From assembly GCA_021818065.1 (NCBI GenBank), contig JAKAFC010000003.1:1-40857 (forward strand): DNA of 40,857 bases. The letters run 5' to 3'. Of this stretch, positions 1 through 8,148 are shown piece after piece. Each line of letters begins with the position of its first letter. Positions within the stretch are counted from its first letter, which is position 1. The translations under genes and the position numbers were made by a program. Source of the DNA: Pseudomonadota bacterium (GTDB lineage: Bacteria; Pseudomonadota; Gammaproteobacteria; Burkholderiales; Burkholderiaceae_C). The notes under the pieces are model-generated. The model made no database searches, was not told the origin of the DNA, and worked only from the letters and a program-made list of their open reading frames with translations.

Positions 1-437
1 AGGTCTAGCATCAGCGTGCCCTGCCCCTTCTGGTTGGGCAGGTAGGTGGCGATGGCCGGGCGCTCGATGTCGTGCAGCGTCTTGAGCAGGTAGCGCGCCA
101 CGGCCATCAGCGCGCCGGTGTTGCCGGCCGAGACGCAGGCCTGCGCCCGCCCATCGCGCACCTGTTCGATGGCGCGGCGCATGGACGAGTCGCGTTTGCG
201 CCGCAGCGCGACTTCGACGGGATCGTCGGACGCGACCACCTCGCTGGCGGCAACGAACTCGACGCGGGCGTCATCCTGCAGCTTGAACTGCGCCAGCAAC
301 GGCGTGACCACCTGCGGCTGACCGACCACCACCAGACGGCCGTCAGAGTGATGCTGCAAAAACTGCGCGCAGGCAGGGAGCGTGACCGAGGGGCCATGGT
401 CTCCGCCCATCAGATCGACGGCCAGAGTGGCGCTCAT
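1..437 (-). CDS. plsX: Phosphate acyltransferase PlsX (N-terminal part; runs off the window start)
   Basis: Minus-strand translation from ATG at 437: [28 protein letters not shown]...[17 protein letters not shown]..., typical PlsX N-terminus; next to rpmF. Confidence 0.93.
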   Translation of the reverse strand, partial: MSATLAVDLMGGDHGPSVTLPACAQFLQHHSDGRLVVVGQPQVVTPLLAQFKLQDDARVEFVAASEVVASDDPVEVALRRKRDSSMRRAIEQVRDGRAQACVSAGNTGALMAVARYLLKTLHDIERPAIATYLPNQKGQGTLMLD

Positions 438-538
438 GGCTTGGGCTGCGTCCGAACCCAGCGCTCAGAGGACGGCAAAGCCGATGGCAGCGGGCAGCCT
501 GGCAAGCTCGAGCGATGCACGGGGCGCAGAGGCAAGAC

Positions 539-721
539 TCACTCGTCGGACTTGGTCTTGACGACTTTGCGGCCGCGGTAAAACCCGTTCGGGCTGATGT
601 GGTGGCGCAGATGCGTCTCGCCCGTGGTGGGCTCGACGGCAAGCGGCGGCGCACTCAGGTGCTGGTGCGCGCGGTGCATGCCACGCTTCGAAGGTGATTT
701 CTTGTTTTGCTGGACGGCCAC
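539..721 (-). CDS. rpmF: 50S ribosomal protein L32
   Basis: 60 aa [22 protein letters not shown]...; classic L32 and yceD-rpmF-plsX order. Confidence 0.96.
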   Translation of the reverse strand: MAVQQNKKSPSKRGMHRAHQHLSAPPLAVEPTTGETHLRHHISPNGFYRGRKVVKTKSDE

Positions 722-789
722 GGCAATCCCCTGTGAAAAAGCTGAGCATTATACGCGAGCGCGCAGCCACCACGGGCAAACAACGCGCT

Positions 790-1353
790 TCAGCGTTTTT
801 TCTCAGCGTTGAGCAAGTCGCGCAGGCCTGCAAACGGTTGTTGTTTTGGCGCCTCATCCGCGCGCGGTTCGGTCGCCACCTGCGGCGCAGCCGTCGGGCA
901 GACGGCATGCATGGGCACCAGCGGCAGGGCCAGGATAAGTTGATCCTCGATGAGTTCGCGCACGTCCACCGGCAATTGCGCGGCCAGCGCCTCGTCCGGC
1001 GCGTCGAGTTCCTCCTGCGTCAACTCCGGTTCGTCCTTGACCAGGCGGAACATCGCGGTTTCATCGACCGCATGGATCATCTCCTGCAGGCAACGCTGGC
1101 AGGTGAGACGCAGCGCCGCCTGCACATGCAGCGACGCCATGGGCTGCGGGTGCAGACCCACGCGATCGCGGTTGAACCCGCGCAAGGACCAGGTCACGGT
1201 CTGATCGTCCGGACGGGCCAGCAAGCTGCACAGACGCGGCAGATGGGCGACGGCAAACTGCCCGTGCAACGCGCCTTCGGTGCGCGCCAGGTCGAACAGG
1301 GCCAGCGCGTGCGGCGGCAGGTCGGGCGATGGATGGTGTGAGGACGGCTGCAT
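790..1353 (-). CDS. yceD: YceD/DUF177 family protein (start may be 1383)
   Basis: LTCQRCLQEM motif, acidic middle (DEPELTQEELDAPDEALA), upstream of rpmF. Confidence 0.88.
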   Translation of the reverse strand: MQPSSHHPSPDLPPHALALFDLARTEGALHGQFAVAHLPRLCSLLARPDDQTVTWSLRGFNRDRVGLHPQPMASLHVQAALRLTCQRCLQEMIHAVDETAMFRLVKDEPELTQEELDAPDEALAAQLPVDVRELIEDQLILALPLVPMHAVCPTAAPQVATEPRADEAPKQQPFAGLRDLLNAEKKR

Positions 1354-1478
1354 GACAGTGCCGCAGTTTACCGACTGCAACATGTCGCCATGGCAGGAGC
1401 GAAGGCCACCTCTTACACTGGAGAGTATGGATGAACAGGGCCGCAGCGCCTTGGCAAAGACCCAACAGAAAGATCACG

Positions 1479-1955
1479 ATGGACAGTATTTCCCAATGGT
1501 TCCCGATGGGCTGGCAGCCCTTTTTGTACGGCGGGATTCTGATTGGCTTGGGGGTGAGCGTGCTGTTCTGGCTCACCGGCCTGATCGGCGGGGTGAGCAC
1601 GGCCTACACCGCCGTCTGGTCACTGATTTCGCGTCACCCCTTCTTTCAGCACGAAAAATTCGTATCGACCCGCAACTGGCGTCTCACATACAGCCTGGGT
1701 CTGATCCTGGGCGCCGTCATCTTCACCTACACCCTGGGCGGCGGTGAAGGTTTTGTCACCAAAGTGCCGCTATGGCAGCTTTTCGTCGGCGGCATCGTCG
1801 GCGGTTTCGGGGCGCGCATGGGGGGTGGCTGCACCTCGGGCCACGGCATCTGCGGCGTGGGTTCGGGTCAACTGCCGTCGATCCTTGCTGTGATCATTTT
1901 TTTGAGCACGGCCATCCTCACAGCGCACGTCGTGCGCGCCTTGGGAGGGTTTTGA
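1479..1955 (+). CDS. YeeE/YedE family membrane protein, N-half (sulfur-compound transport)
   Basis: Hydrophobic protein with GGFGARMGGGCTSGHGICGVGSGQ motif; ATG at 1479 (MDSISQWFPMGW). Confidence 0.88.
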   Translation: MDSISQWFPMGWQPFLYGGILIGLGVSVLFWLTGLIGGVSTAYTAVWSLISRHPFFQHEKFVSTRNWRLTYSLGLILGAVIFTYTLGGGEGFVTKVPLWQLFVGGIVGGFGARMGGGCTSGHGICGVGSGQLPSILAVIIFLSTAILTAHVVRALGGF

Positions 1956-1956
1956 A

Positions 1957-2382
1957 ATGCGGCGCGTTCCGCCTCTGGCTGTGATGCTGTCGGCCCTGTT
2001 CGCCGGCGGTCTGTTCGGTTTCGGTCTGGCCTTGTCCACCATGGTCAAGCCCGAGAGCATTCTGCAATTCCTGATGCTCAAGAACCTCGGGCTGCTGCTG
2101 GTGATGGGCGGCGCCGCCGGTGTGACCTTCATCGCCTACCACCTGCTGCCGCGCCTGATGAAGCGCCCGGTGTTCGGTGTCGTGTTCGGCAAGCATCCCT
2201 CGCATCTGGATGCCCGCACCCTGATCGGTGCGGCGATCTTCGGTGTGGGCTGGGGCCTGAGCGGTGTCTGCCCTGGGCCGGCCATCGCCGGACTCGGCGT
2301 GGGCAACTGGCCGCTGTTGTTCAGCGTGGCCGGCATTCTCATCGGCGCCTGGCTGCACGGCCGCTTCTTCGGCAAGAACTGA
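1957..2382 (+). CDS. YeeE/YedE (DUF6691-type) family membrane protein, C-half
   Basis: GWGLSGVCPGPAIAGLG motif, paired with the preceding gene. Confidence 0.87.
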   Translation: MRRVPPLAVMLSALFAGGLFGFGLALSTMVKPESILQFLMLKNLGLLLVMGGAAGVTFIAYHLLPRLMKRPVFGVVFGKHPSHLDARTLIGAAIFGVGWGLSGVCPGPAIAGLGVGNWPLLFSVAGILIGAWLHGRFFGKN

Positions 2383-2990
2383 TGGTGTCGCGCACCGAAC
2401 CCGATCTCATTCTGGCGTCCACGTCCCGCTACCGCGCCGAGTTGCTGGCGCGTCTGCGGGTGCCGTTCCTGACGCGTGCGCCCGGGGTCGATGAAACGCA
2501 GCAACGCGGCGAATCGCCCCGCGACTTGGCGCTGCGTCTGGCAGCCGAGAAGGCACACGCCGTGGCACGCACCGCGCCCGGCGCCTGGGTGATCGGCTCG
2601 GATCAGGTCTGCATGCTGGGTGACGAGGCCCTGGGCAAGCCCGGCTCGCACGACGCTGCGGCGGCGCAGTTGCGGCGCCTCAGTGGACACGACGCCGTGT
2701 TTCACACCGCACTGTGCGTGGTCGCACCCGACAGCACAACCCAGGTTCGCGACTGCCCGACCGCGGTACGGTTCAGAACCCTGGATGAGAACGACATCGC
2801 GCGTTATCTGCAACTCGACACGCCGTACGACTGCGCGGGCAGTGCCAAATCCGAAGCGCTGGGGCCGGCGCTGCTCAGCATGATGCGCAGCGACGATCCC
2901 ACTGCGCTGATCGGCCTGCCGCTCATCGCCCTGTGCGACATGCTGCGGCGTAGTGGTTTCGATGTGCTGGCGCGCGCAGCCTCAGCGTAG
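2382..2990 (+). CDS. maf: Maf family nucleotide pyrophosphatase
   Basis: LILASTSRYRAELLARL...VIGSDQV...CAGSAKSEALGPALL; Maf motifs. Confidence 0.93.
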   Translation: MVSRTEPDLILASTSRYRAELLARLRVPFLTRAPGVDETQQRGESPRDLALRLAAEKAHAVARTAPGAWVIGSDQVCMLGDEALGKPGSHDAAAAQLRRLSGHDAVFHTALCVVAPDSTTQVRDCPTAVRFRTLDENDIARYLQLDTPYDCAGSAKSEALGPALLSMMRSDDPTALIGLPLIALCDMLRRSGFDVLARAASA

Positions 2991-3965
2991 CGACCAGCCC
3001 AGGTTCGAGAGTTCGCGCACCGCGCCCATGCCCAAGGAGGCGCCAAAGCGCTTGGCCAGGCGCTCGGCCACGTTTTCCTGCAGGGTGTAATCGACGATGT
3101 CGGGCGCCTTGATCTTGTCGCGGGCGATCTGATCCACGTCGCCATAACCGTCGGCCAGACCCTGCTGCACGGCGGATTCGCCGGTCCACACCAGTCCCGA
3201 GAAGGTAGCATCGTTGACCTTCAAGCGGCTGCCGCGCCCTTTCTCGACCGCGGCGATGAACTGCTTGTGGATCTGCTCCAGCATCCCCAGGGCATAGGCC
3301 TTCTGGTCTTCCGGCATGGGAGAAAACGGGTCCATGAAGCCCTTGTTCGCACCGGCGGTCAACAGGCGGCGTGTCACACCCAGCTTGTCCATCAGACCGG
3401 AAAAGCCGAAGCCGTCCATCAGCACACCGATGGAGCCGACCAGGCTGGCCGGATTGACGTAGATGTCGTTGGCCGCAGCGGCGACGTAGTACGCGCCCGA
3501 GGCACACACTTCCTCGCACACCGCATACACCGGCTTGTTGTACTTGGCCCGCAGTCGCTCGATTTCGGCAAAGATCTGGCTGGCCTGCACCGGGCTGCCA
3601 CCGGGACTGTTGATGCGCAGAATCACGCCGCGCGTCTGCGGGCTGGAGAACGCGTTTTGCAAGGCGGCATTGATGTTGTCGGCGCTGGCCTGCGAGTCGA
3701 TGGCAATCTGGCCGTTGAGTTCGATCAAAGCGGTATGCGGCCCGGACGATGAACCGCCACCGTATTGGGCCAACACCCCGCCAAACACCACCACGGCCAG
3801 CATGCCGAGCAGGACGAAACGGAAAAAAATCGACCAGCGTCGCGCCCGCCGCTTTTCGTTGACCACTTCGAGCACCAGCTTTTCCAACACCTGCTTTTCC
3901 CAGGTCCCGGGCTGCACGGTGCTGTCGGGGCGGGACGGGGGAGTATCGGGTGGCAATGCGCTCAT
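2982..3965 (-). CDS. sppA: S49 family peptidase / signal peptide peptidase SppA
   Basis: RINSPGGSPVQASQI, VCEEVCASGAYYVAAAANDIYVNPASLVGSIGV; single N-terminal TM. Confidence 0.92.
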   Translation of the reverse strand: MSALPPDTPPSRPDSTVQPGTWEKQVLEKLVLEVVNEKRRARRWSIFFRFVLLGMLAVVVFGGVLAQYGGGSSSGPHTALIELNGQIAIDSQASADNINAALQNAFSSPQTRGVILRINSPGGSPVQASQIFAEIERLRAKYNKPVYAVCEEVCASGAYYVAAAANDIYVNPASLVGSIGVLMDGFGFSGLMDKLGVTRRLLTAGANKGFMDPFSPMPEDQKAYALGMLEQIHKQFIAAVEKGRGSRLKVNDATFSGLVWTGESAVQQGLADGYGDVDQIARDKIKAPDIVDYTLQENVAERLAKRFGASLGMGAVRELSNLGWSLR

Positions 3966-4127
3966 GGTGGGCGTTGGAAAGGTCGAATGGTCGAAGGCGT
4001 GTGGACGTCGTTGTGTGGACACGGCCTTGTCGATATGTCAGCAGGATACCAGCGCCCTTTGACCCAGCGCATGCAGCCTCGCCGGATGGTGGATTGCGTT
4101 CTGACAAAGTTGGTGCATCTATGATGT

Positions 4128-4142
4128 GTGAGAATTTCCCAC
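4128..4142. promoter_or_regulatory. Related palindrome upstream of the beta-barrel gene
   Basis: GTGAGAATTTCCCAC, immediately 3' of TATGAT (4120-4125); half-site GTGGGAA shared with 7375-7391 and 7414-7430 but 2 bp shorter overall. Confidence 0.45.
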
Positions 4143-4249
4143 GTTTTGTTGCTGGGTTGCTGACATGACCGTCGTGACGCCATTTGAACCGTCATGCGTA
4201 TCCCACCCAGCGCACTTCCGGCCCACCCTTTCTCCGACCCGAGACCATC

Positions 4250-5035
4250 ATGTCCCATCGTCCCACCCTTCTTGCCCTCCTTCTCGCCGCTGGCGGTCTC
4301 GGCACCGCACAGGCCGAGCCGGCGCTGACCGTCGGCAACACCCTGTCGTTCTTCCAAGGCACGTTCGGTACGAGCAACACCATCAACATCCGCTATGACG
4401 CCACCGACATTCAGTACGGCGACAACAACACTTGGCGCGTCAAGCTGACGGTGCCGTATGTCTCCGAATCGGGTCTGCCCGCCAATGCCACCATCTCTGG
4501 CGGCACAGTGGTGGGCGGCGGTGCTGGCTCGACCCAGACGCGTTCGGCCAGTGGACTGGGCGATATCTGGCTGGCTGGCCACTCCAAGGTCTTCCAGGGC
4601 AGCGGTCTCACGCCCTCGGTTACGCCCTACGTCAAGGTCAAGTTCGCCACGGCCTCGGCCGCGAGTGGCCTGGGCACGGGCAAAAACGACTATGAGGTCG
4701 GGGTCGGGTTGCAGCAGGTTGTGGGGAGCAACTGGTTCCCGTTCGCCAACCTGGGCTATCGCGTCGTCGGCAATCCAGCGGGCTACGCCTTGCGCAATAT
4801 CGGCATCTACCAGGTCGGCGCCAGCTACGCACCGAGCCAGCAGAACGTGGTCACGCTGATGTATGCCGGCTCGCAAGCCATGGTGGCGGGTGGTTCAGCA
4901 CCGTCGGATGTGATTCTGGCGTGGAATTACAACCTCACGCCCAAGGGCAGCGGCTTTCAGGTCTACCTGGACAAGGGCCTGAGCCACGGCAGCGCCAACT
5001 TCGGGGTCGGCATCGGCGGGCAGATCGTATTCTGA
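4250..5035 (+). CDS. Exported beta-barrel-like outer membrane protein (transporter/porin-like)
   Basis: Signal peptide (MSHRPTLLALLLAAGGLGTAQA), alternating beta-strand pattern, Gly/aromatic-rich, C-terminal ...GIGGQIVF ending in Phe. Confidence 0.72.
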   Translation: MSHRPTLLALLLAAGGLGTAQAEPALTVGNTLSFFQGTFGTSNTINIRYDATDIQYGDNNTWRVKLTVPYVSESGLPANATISGGTVVGGGAGSTQTRSASGLGDIWLAGHSKVFQGSGLTPSVTPYVKVKFATASAASGLGTGKNDYEVGVGLQQVVGSNWFPFANLGYRVVGNPAGYALRNIGIYQVGASYAPSQQNVVTLMYAGSQAMVAGGSAPSDVILAWNYNLTPKGSGFQVYLDKGLSHGSANFGVGIGGQIVF

Positions 5036-5053
5036 GCCGACTCAAGATCAGTC

Positions 5054-5079
5054 AAGGCCAGCCTATGCTGGCCTTTTTT
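5054..5079. terminator. Intrinsic terminator shared by convergent genes
   Basis: Perfect 9-bp stem AAGGCCAGC-CTAT-GCTGGCCTT followed by TTTT; the minus-strand stop codon (5078-5080) lies at the end of the T tract. Confidence 0.85.
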
Positions 5080-6475
5080 ACGGCCTCGGCACGCTCGGCA
5101 GTTGTGGGCTCGCTGGGATGTTGGGCAAGCTGACACTGGGCGGCGTGACGACCGCAGGCGCAACGCTGGGCACCTGCGGCGGTGTCATTGCAGGTGGGGG
5201 TAGCGGCGTGCTGATGCTGGGCATCTGCGGAGTCGGCGGCACCTGAGGGATAGCGGGGAGTACCGAGGATGGGACACCGGGCAGCGACACCATCGGCGGC
5301 ACCGGCGTAACGATGGAGGGCATCTGCACCGCAGGTCCTGTCAGAACGGCACCTGCCGCGTTCGCCGCAGCCTGACTGCGATCGGACGACATGGACGGTG
5401 CATGGCTTGGCTGCGTGGCTGCAAGCGGCGGCAGGGCGTACTGCATGGCGTCGATCTGCGGAATCACCCGTTGCACGGCGACCGTCGTCGCACTGCGCAG
5501 AACGCCATCGATCAAGGTCGGGGCGGCCTGCAGTGCTGCGGCTCGCAACTGCGCATCCAGCAAGGGCGTGGCGCCCAGCACGTGCAAACCATGCGCCTCC
5601 AGCCCCTGCGGACCGGATTGCAGATAGCCAGCCATGATCACCCGCGTGCCCACGGGTGCCTTAACCGCTGGCGCCGTCATGATCGCCGTGATGACATCGC
5701 CGCTGCGGCCCTGCACACCGCGCAGGACCACATCACCGCCCGGCGCGGGCCAGACTGGCACAGCGCCTGGCGCCACGCCGAACCACTTGCCGTGGACACG
5801 TACCTGATGCGCGGCGACATTCACCGCGTCGACCCGGCCTCGCAGCAGCAAAGGCGTCTGCGCGTTCGCCATGTGTGCAGTGGTGAGACGCACCACACGC
5901 AAAGCTTGCCAACGCCCATCACCCTGGTCGAGCGCGCTGACGCGCACCACGTCGCCGACCGCCAAAGCCTCCCGCGGCAGGGCTTGGTCTTCCGCATTAC
6001 GCACCTGGGTGTCGGGCGACAGCACCACCGTCTGCCCCAGCACCCGCACCTGACCATTGGCGCGATCGATCTGCGTCAGCCGTCCAATCAGGGCGTGGTC
6101 GATGCTCACGTCGACTGCCTCCAACCGCCCGCCGTGCTCGACGGCCTGCACGCGGACCATGTCGCCCAGGTGCAGGCTGCGCTCGGTGCCCGGCTGGCCG
6201 TCCACGCTGTAGCGCACCCCATGCGGCAACTCGTACTCTCCGCCGTTGACAAAAATACTGCCAAAACGCTGCACCGGACCGATTGCAAGAATGCCCGTGC
6301 CACCAATGCCCCCGGGGTGGATGCCCGTACCCCCGATGCCGCCCGGCTCGATACCGGTGCCTCCCATGCCTCCGGGGGTCGCTGCCAGAGACCCAGCAAG
6401 GCTCAAAAGCATGGCAATGCACAGCAACCCCAAGCCGTGCAGCGCCTGCAAACCATAGCGTTGCAGCCGCCTCAT
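5078..6475 (-). CDS. DUF5666-type exported protein with GGIGGTGI.P repeats and Pro-rich tail
   Basis: Signal peptide, 3x GG(M/I)GGTGI(E/H)P, then FGSIFVNGGEYE and repeated 'IDRANGQVRVLG...VGDVVRVSA' OB-like units; C-terminal P/V/S-rich tail. Confidence 0.75.
   Translation of the reverse strand: MRRLQRYGLQALHGLGLLCIAMLLSLAGSLAATPGGMGGTGIEPGGIGGTGIHPGGIGGTGILAIGPVQRFGSIFVNGGEYELPHGVRYSVDGQPGTERSLHLGDMVRVQAVEHGGRLEAVDVSIDHALIGRLTQIDRANGQVRVLGQTVVLSPDTQVRNAEDQALPREALAVGDVVRVSALDQGDGRWQALRVVRLTTAHMANAQTPLLLRGRVDAVNVAAHQVRVHGKWFGVAPGAVPVWPAPGGDVVLRGVQGRSGDVITAIMTAPAVKAPVGTRVIMAGYLQSGPQGLEAHGLHVLGATPLLDAQLRAAALQAAPTLIDGVLRSATTVAVQRVIPQIDAMQYALPPLAATQPSHAPSMSSDRSQAAANAAGAVLTGPAVQMPSIVTPVPPMVSLPGVPSSVLPAIPQVPPTPQMPSISTPLPPPAMTPPQVPSVAPAVVTPPSVSLPNIPASPQLPSVPRP
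6284..6373 (-). repeat. 30-nt coding tandem repeat encoding GGxGGTGIxP x3
   Basis: GGMGGTGIEP GGIGGTGIHP GGIGGTGILA. Confidence 0.9.
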
Positions 6476-7326
6476 GTCGATTCTCCGGTTGCGCCATCGG
6501 ACAGCGTATGCGGCGGCATGTCCTCCTCGTAGTAATACACGCCCAGGCGCAGACGCTTTGAGGGCTCTGCGTCAGCCGCGCCGGTCGCAGCGGCTTGCGC
6601 CCGCTCGGCGCGCGAGACCTGCTGGTACGCCTGCTGCAGCAGGCGTTCGCCGAGCCGCCGCAGATCGTCGCGCACAGCCTCGGCCACTTGCGGCGGCAAG
6701 GCGTCGAAATACACCGACTGTTCGAGGTAAGGCGTCTGCCCCTCTAAGTTATGCACTGCCGCGCGCAGGTGATCGCCGATGTGCGCGCCCATGAAACCCA
6801 ACCGGTCTTGCGGCAGATCCGACACATAACCACGGCGCGCCAGCGCCACAGTGTCTCCCTGCAACTCAACCACACCGGCACGCAGCAACTCGTCGAGCAC
6901 GGTACGTGGACGCATGTCGGCCTTCACCAGCCGCACCAGACTCTCGAAACTGGGCAGCGGCTCCTGCGCCCGCTGCGGCAGCGCACGCGGCTCGCCTGCG
7001 GCGTCGTGGTAGGCCTCGCAGGCCACCCAGGCGGCCACCACCTGCGCCGAGATATTGGCGCCATGCCGCAGCGCGATCTCGCCGGAACCGTCCTGCAATT
7101 CTTCGCGCAGCCGCCGCACCTCTTTGCGATGGATGCCACTGAGCAGGCTCACCCGGCTATCGGTGGGCACCGGCTTGCCACTGCGCGCGTCGAGAGCGAT
7201 GACTTCGCCCACATAGACGAACTTGAGCAACTCAGCCAGCGCCCCATACGTCCAGCCTTGAGTGATCAGGTAGCGGACGAAGGGACGCAGGATGGACAGT
7301 GCCGCCGACTTCAGAGCATCAGACAT
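6472..7326 (-). CDS. DUF6502-type protein, putative DNA-binding regulator
   Basis: RPFVRYLITQGWTYGALAELLKFVYVGEV ... PTDSRVSLLSGIHRKEVRRLREEL resembles the DUF6502 N-terminal HTH-like region; ATGA overlap with the DUF5666 gene. Confidence 0.72.
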   Translation of the reverse strand: MSDALKSAALSILRPFVRYLITQGWTYGALAELLKFVYVGEVIALDARSGKPVPTDSRVSLLSGIHRKEVRRLREELQDGSGEIALRHGANISAQVVAAWVACEAYHDAAGEPRALPQRAQEPLPSFESLVRLVKADMRPRTVLDELLRAGVVELQGDTVALARRGYVSDLPQDRLGFMGAHIGDHLRAAVHNLEGQTPYLEQSVYFDALPPQVAEAVRDDLRRLGERLLQQAYQQVSRAERAQAAATGAADAEPSKRLRLGVYYYEEDMPPHTLSDGATGEST

Positions 7327-7369
7327 AGCCGAAGGATAAGAGAGAGCTCAACCGAGAGAGTCCCATTGC

Positions 7370-7397
7370 TTGACGTGGGAAAGTTTTCCACTATGAT
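7370..7397 (+). promoter_or_regulatory. Sigma70-like promoter of the repeat-protein gene
   Basis: TTGACG (7370-7375), 16-bp spacer, TATGAT (7392-7397). Confidence 0.65.
7375..7391. promoter_or_regulatory. Palindromic putative operator 1
   Basis: GTGGGAAAGTTTTCCAC, near-perfect inverted repeat filling the promoter spacer. Confidence 0.6.
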
Positions 7398-7413
7398 AAC
7401 CCCAAGCGTGTCT

Positions 7414-7430
7414 GTGGGAAATTTTTCCAC
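7414..7430. promoter_or_regulatory. Palindromic putative operator 2
   Basis: GTGGGAAATTTTTCCAC, 39 bp downstream of operator 1, same half-sites. Confidence 0.6.
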
Positions 7431-7476
7431 TCGCTTGATGGCTTTACTTCCTTAACGTTGTTTCAGGAGAAATCGC

Positions 7477-8121
7477 ATGTCCAAGACCCGTACCCTCACC
7501 GTTGTGTCCGCCGCGATCGCCGCCGCGTCGCTGTCGTTCGGCATTGCCAGCGCACAGACGGCCATCCGCACGGTGCAGACCTCGCAAACGTCTGCCGCCG
7601 CGAGCAGCGACGCGGCTGATGGCCAAACCAAGGCGACGGTACAGACCCGCCAGTCCACCGCCGCGACCCAGAGCGTGACGACACGCGATGCCAACAGTGC
7701 CGCCGCGACCGGCACTCCTACGCAAACCCGCGCGCAAGTGCAGACGCGCGAAACCGCGCAAACCCGAACCACGGCACAAAGCCAGCAAGGTGCGCCTGCC
7801 GCCACCGCGCAGGGCCAGCACGGCCAGGGGCTTGGTTTGCAAACCGCCACACTGGCGGGGGCCGCCGCGCAAACGCCAAGCCTTCCAGCGCTCGCTGCGC
7901 CAGCAATTGCCGTACCGGTGGTAAATACGCCTGCGGTGCAGGTGCCTGCGGTCAACACACCCGCGGTAACCGTGCCTTCGGTGACCACGCCCGTCATCAC
8001 CGTGCCGGTGGTGAACACCCCTGCCGTCAATGTGCCAAGCGTGGCAACCCCTGCTGTGACCATGCCGGTGGTGAATGCGCCCTCCATCCAACTGCCGAAT
8101 GTGATGCGGCCGCAGATGTGA
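7477..8121 (+). CDS. Exported low-complexity protein with C-terminal pentapeptide (xPxVx) repeats
   Basis: RBS AGGAGA at 7465-7470; signal peptide ...SLSFGIASAQT; Q/T/R-rich middle; repeats VPVVNTPAVQ VPAVNTPAVT VPSVTTPVIT .... Confidence 0.8.
   Translation: MSKTRTLTVVSAAIAAASLSFGIASAQTAIRTVQTSQTSAAASSDAADGQTKATVQTRQSTAATQSVTTRDANSAAATGTPTQTRAQVQTRETAQTRTTAQSQQGAPAATAQGQHGQGLGLQTATLAGAAAQTPSLPALAAPAIAVPVVNTPAVQVPAVNTPAVTVPSVTTPVITVPVVNTPAVNVPSVATPAVTMPVVNAPSIQLPNVMRPQM
7912..8118 (+). repeat. 30-nt coding tandem repeat (decapeptide = 2 pentads), about 7 units
   Basis: In-frame VPVVNTPAVQ/VPAVNTPAVT/VPSVTTPVIT/VPVVNTPAVN/VPSVATPAVT/MPVVNAPSIQ/LPNVMRPQM. Confidence 0.9.
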
Positions 8122-8148
8122 GCGCGCAACGCGCCGTCTGTTGAAACC

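Noticed and set aside
5402-6532. 376-aa plus-strand ORF opposite the DUF5666 gene
   Set aside because: Minus-strand gene has signal peptide, repeats and operon context; the plus ORF has none.
7375-7430. Palindromes as intrinsic terminators
   Set aside because: AT-rich cores, no GC-rich stem, no following U tract, and they overlap a promoter; operator interpretation fits better.
7912-8118. 30-nt tandem repeats as a possible CRISPR array
   Set aside because: Repeats are contiguous, in frame and degenerate at third codon positions, with no spacers; this is a coding repeat.
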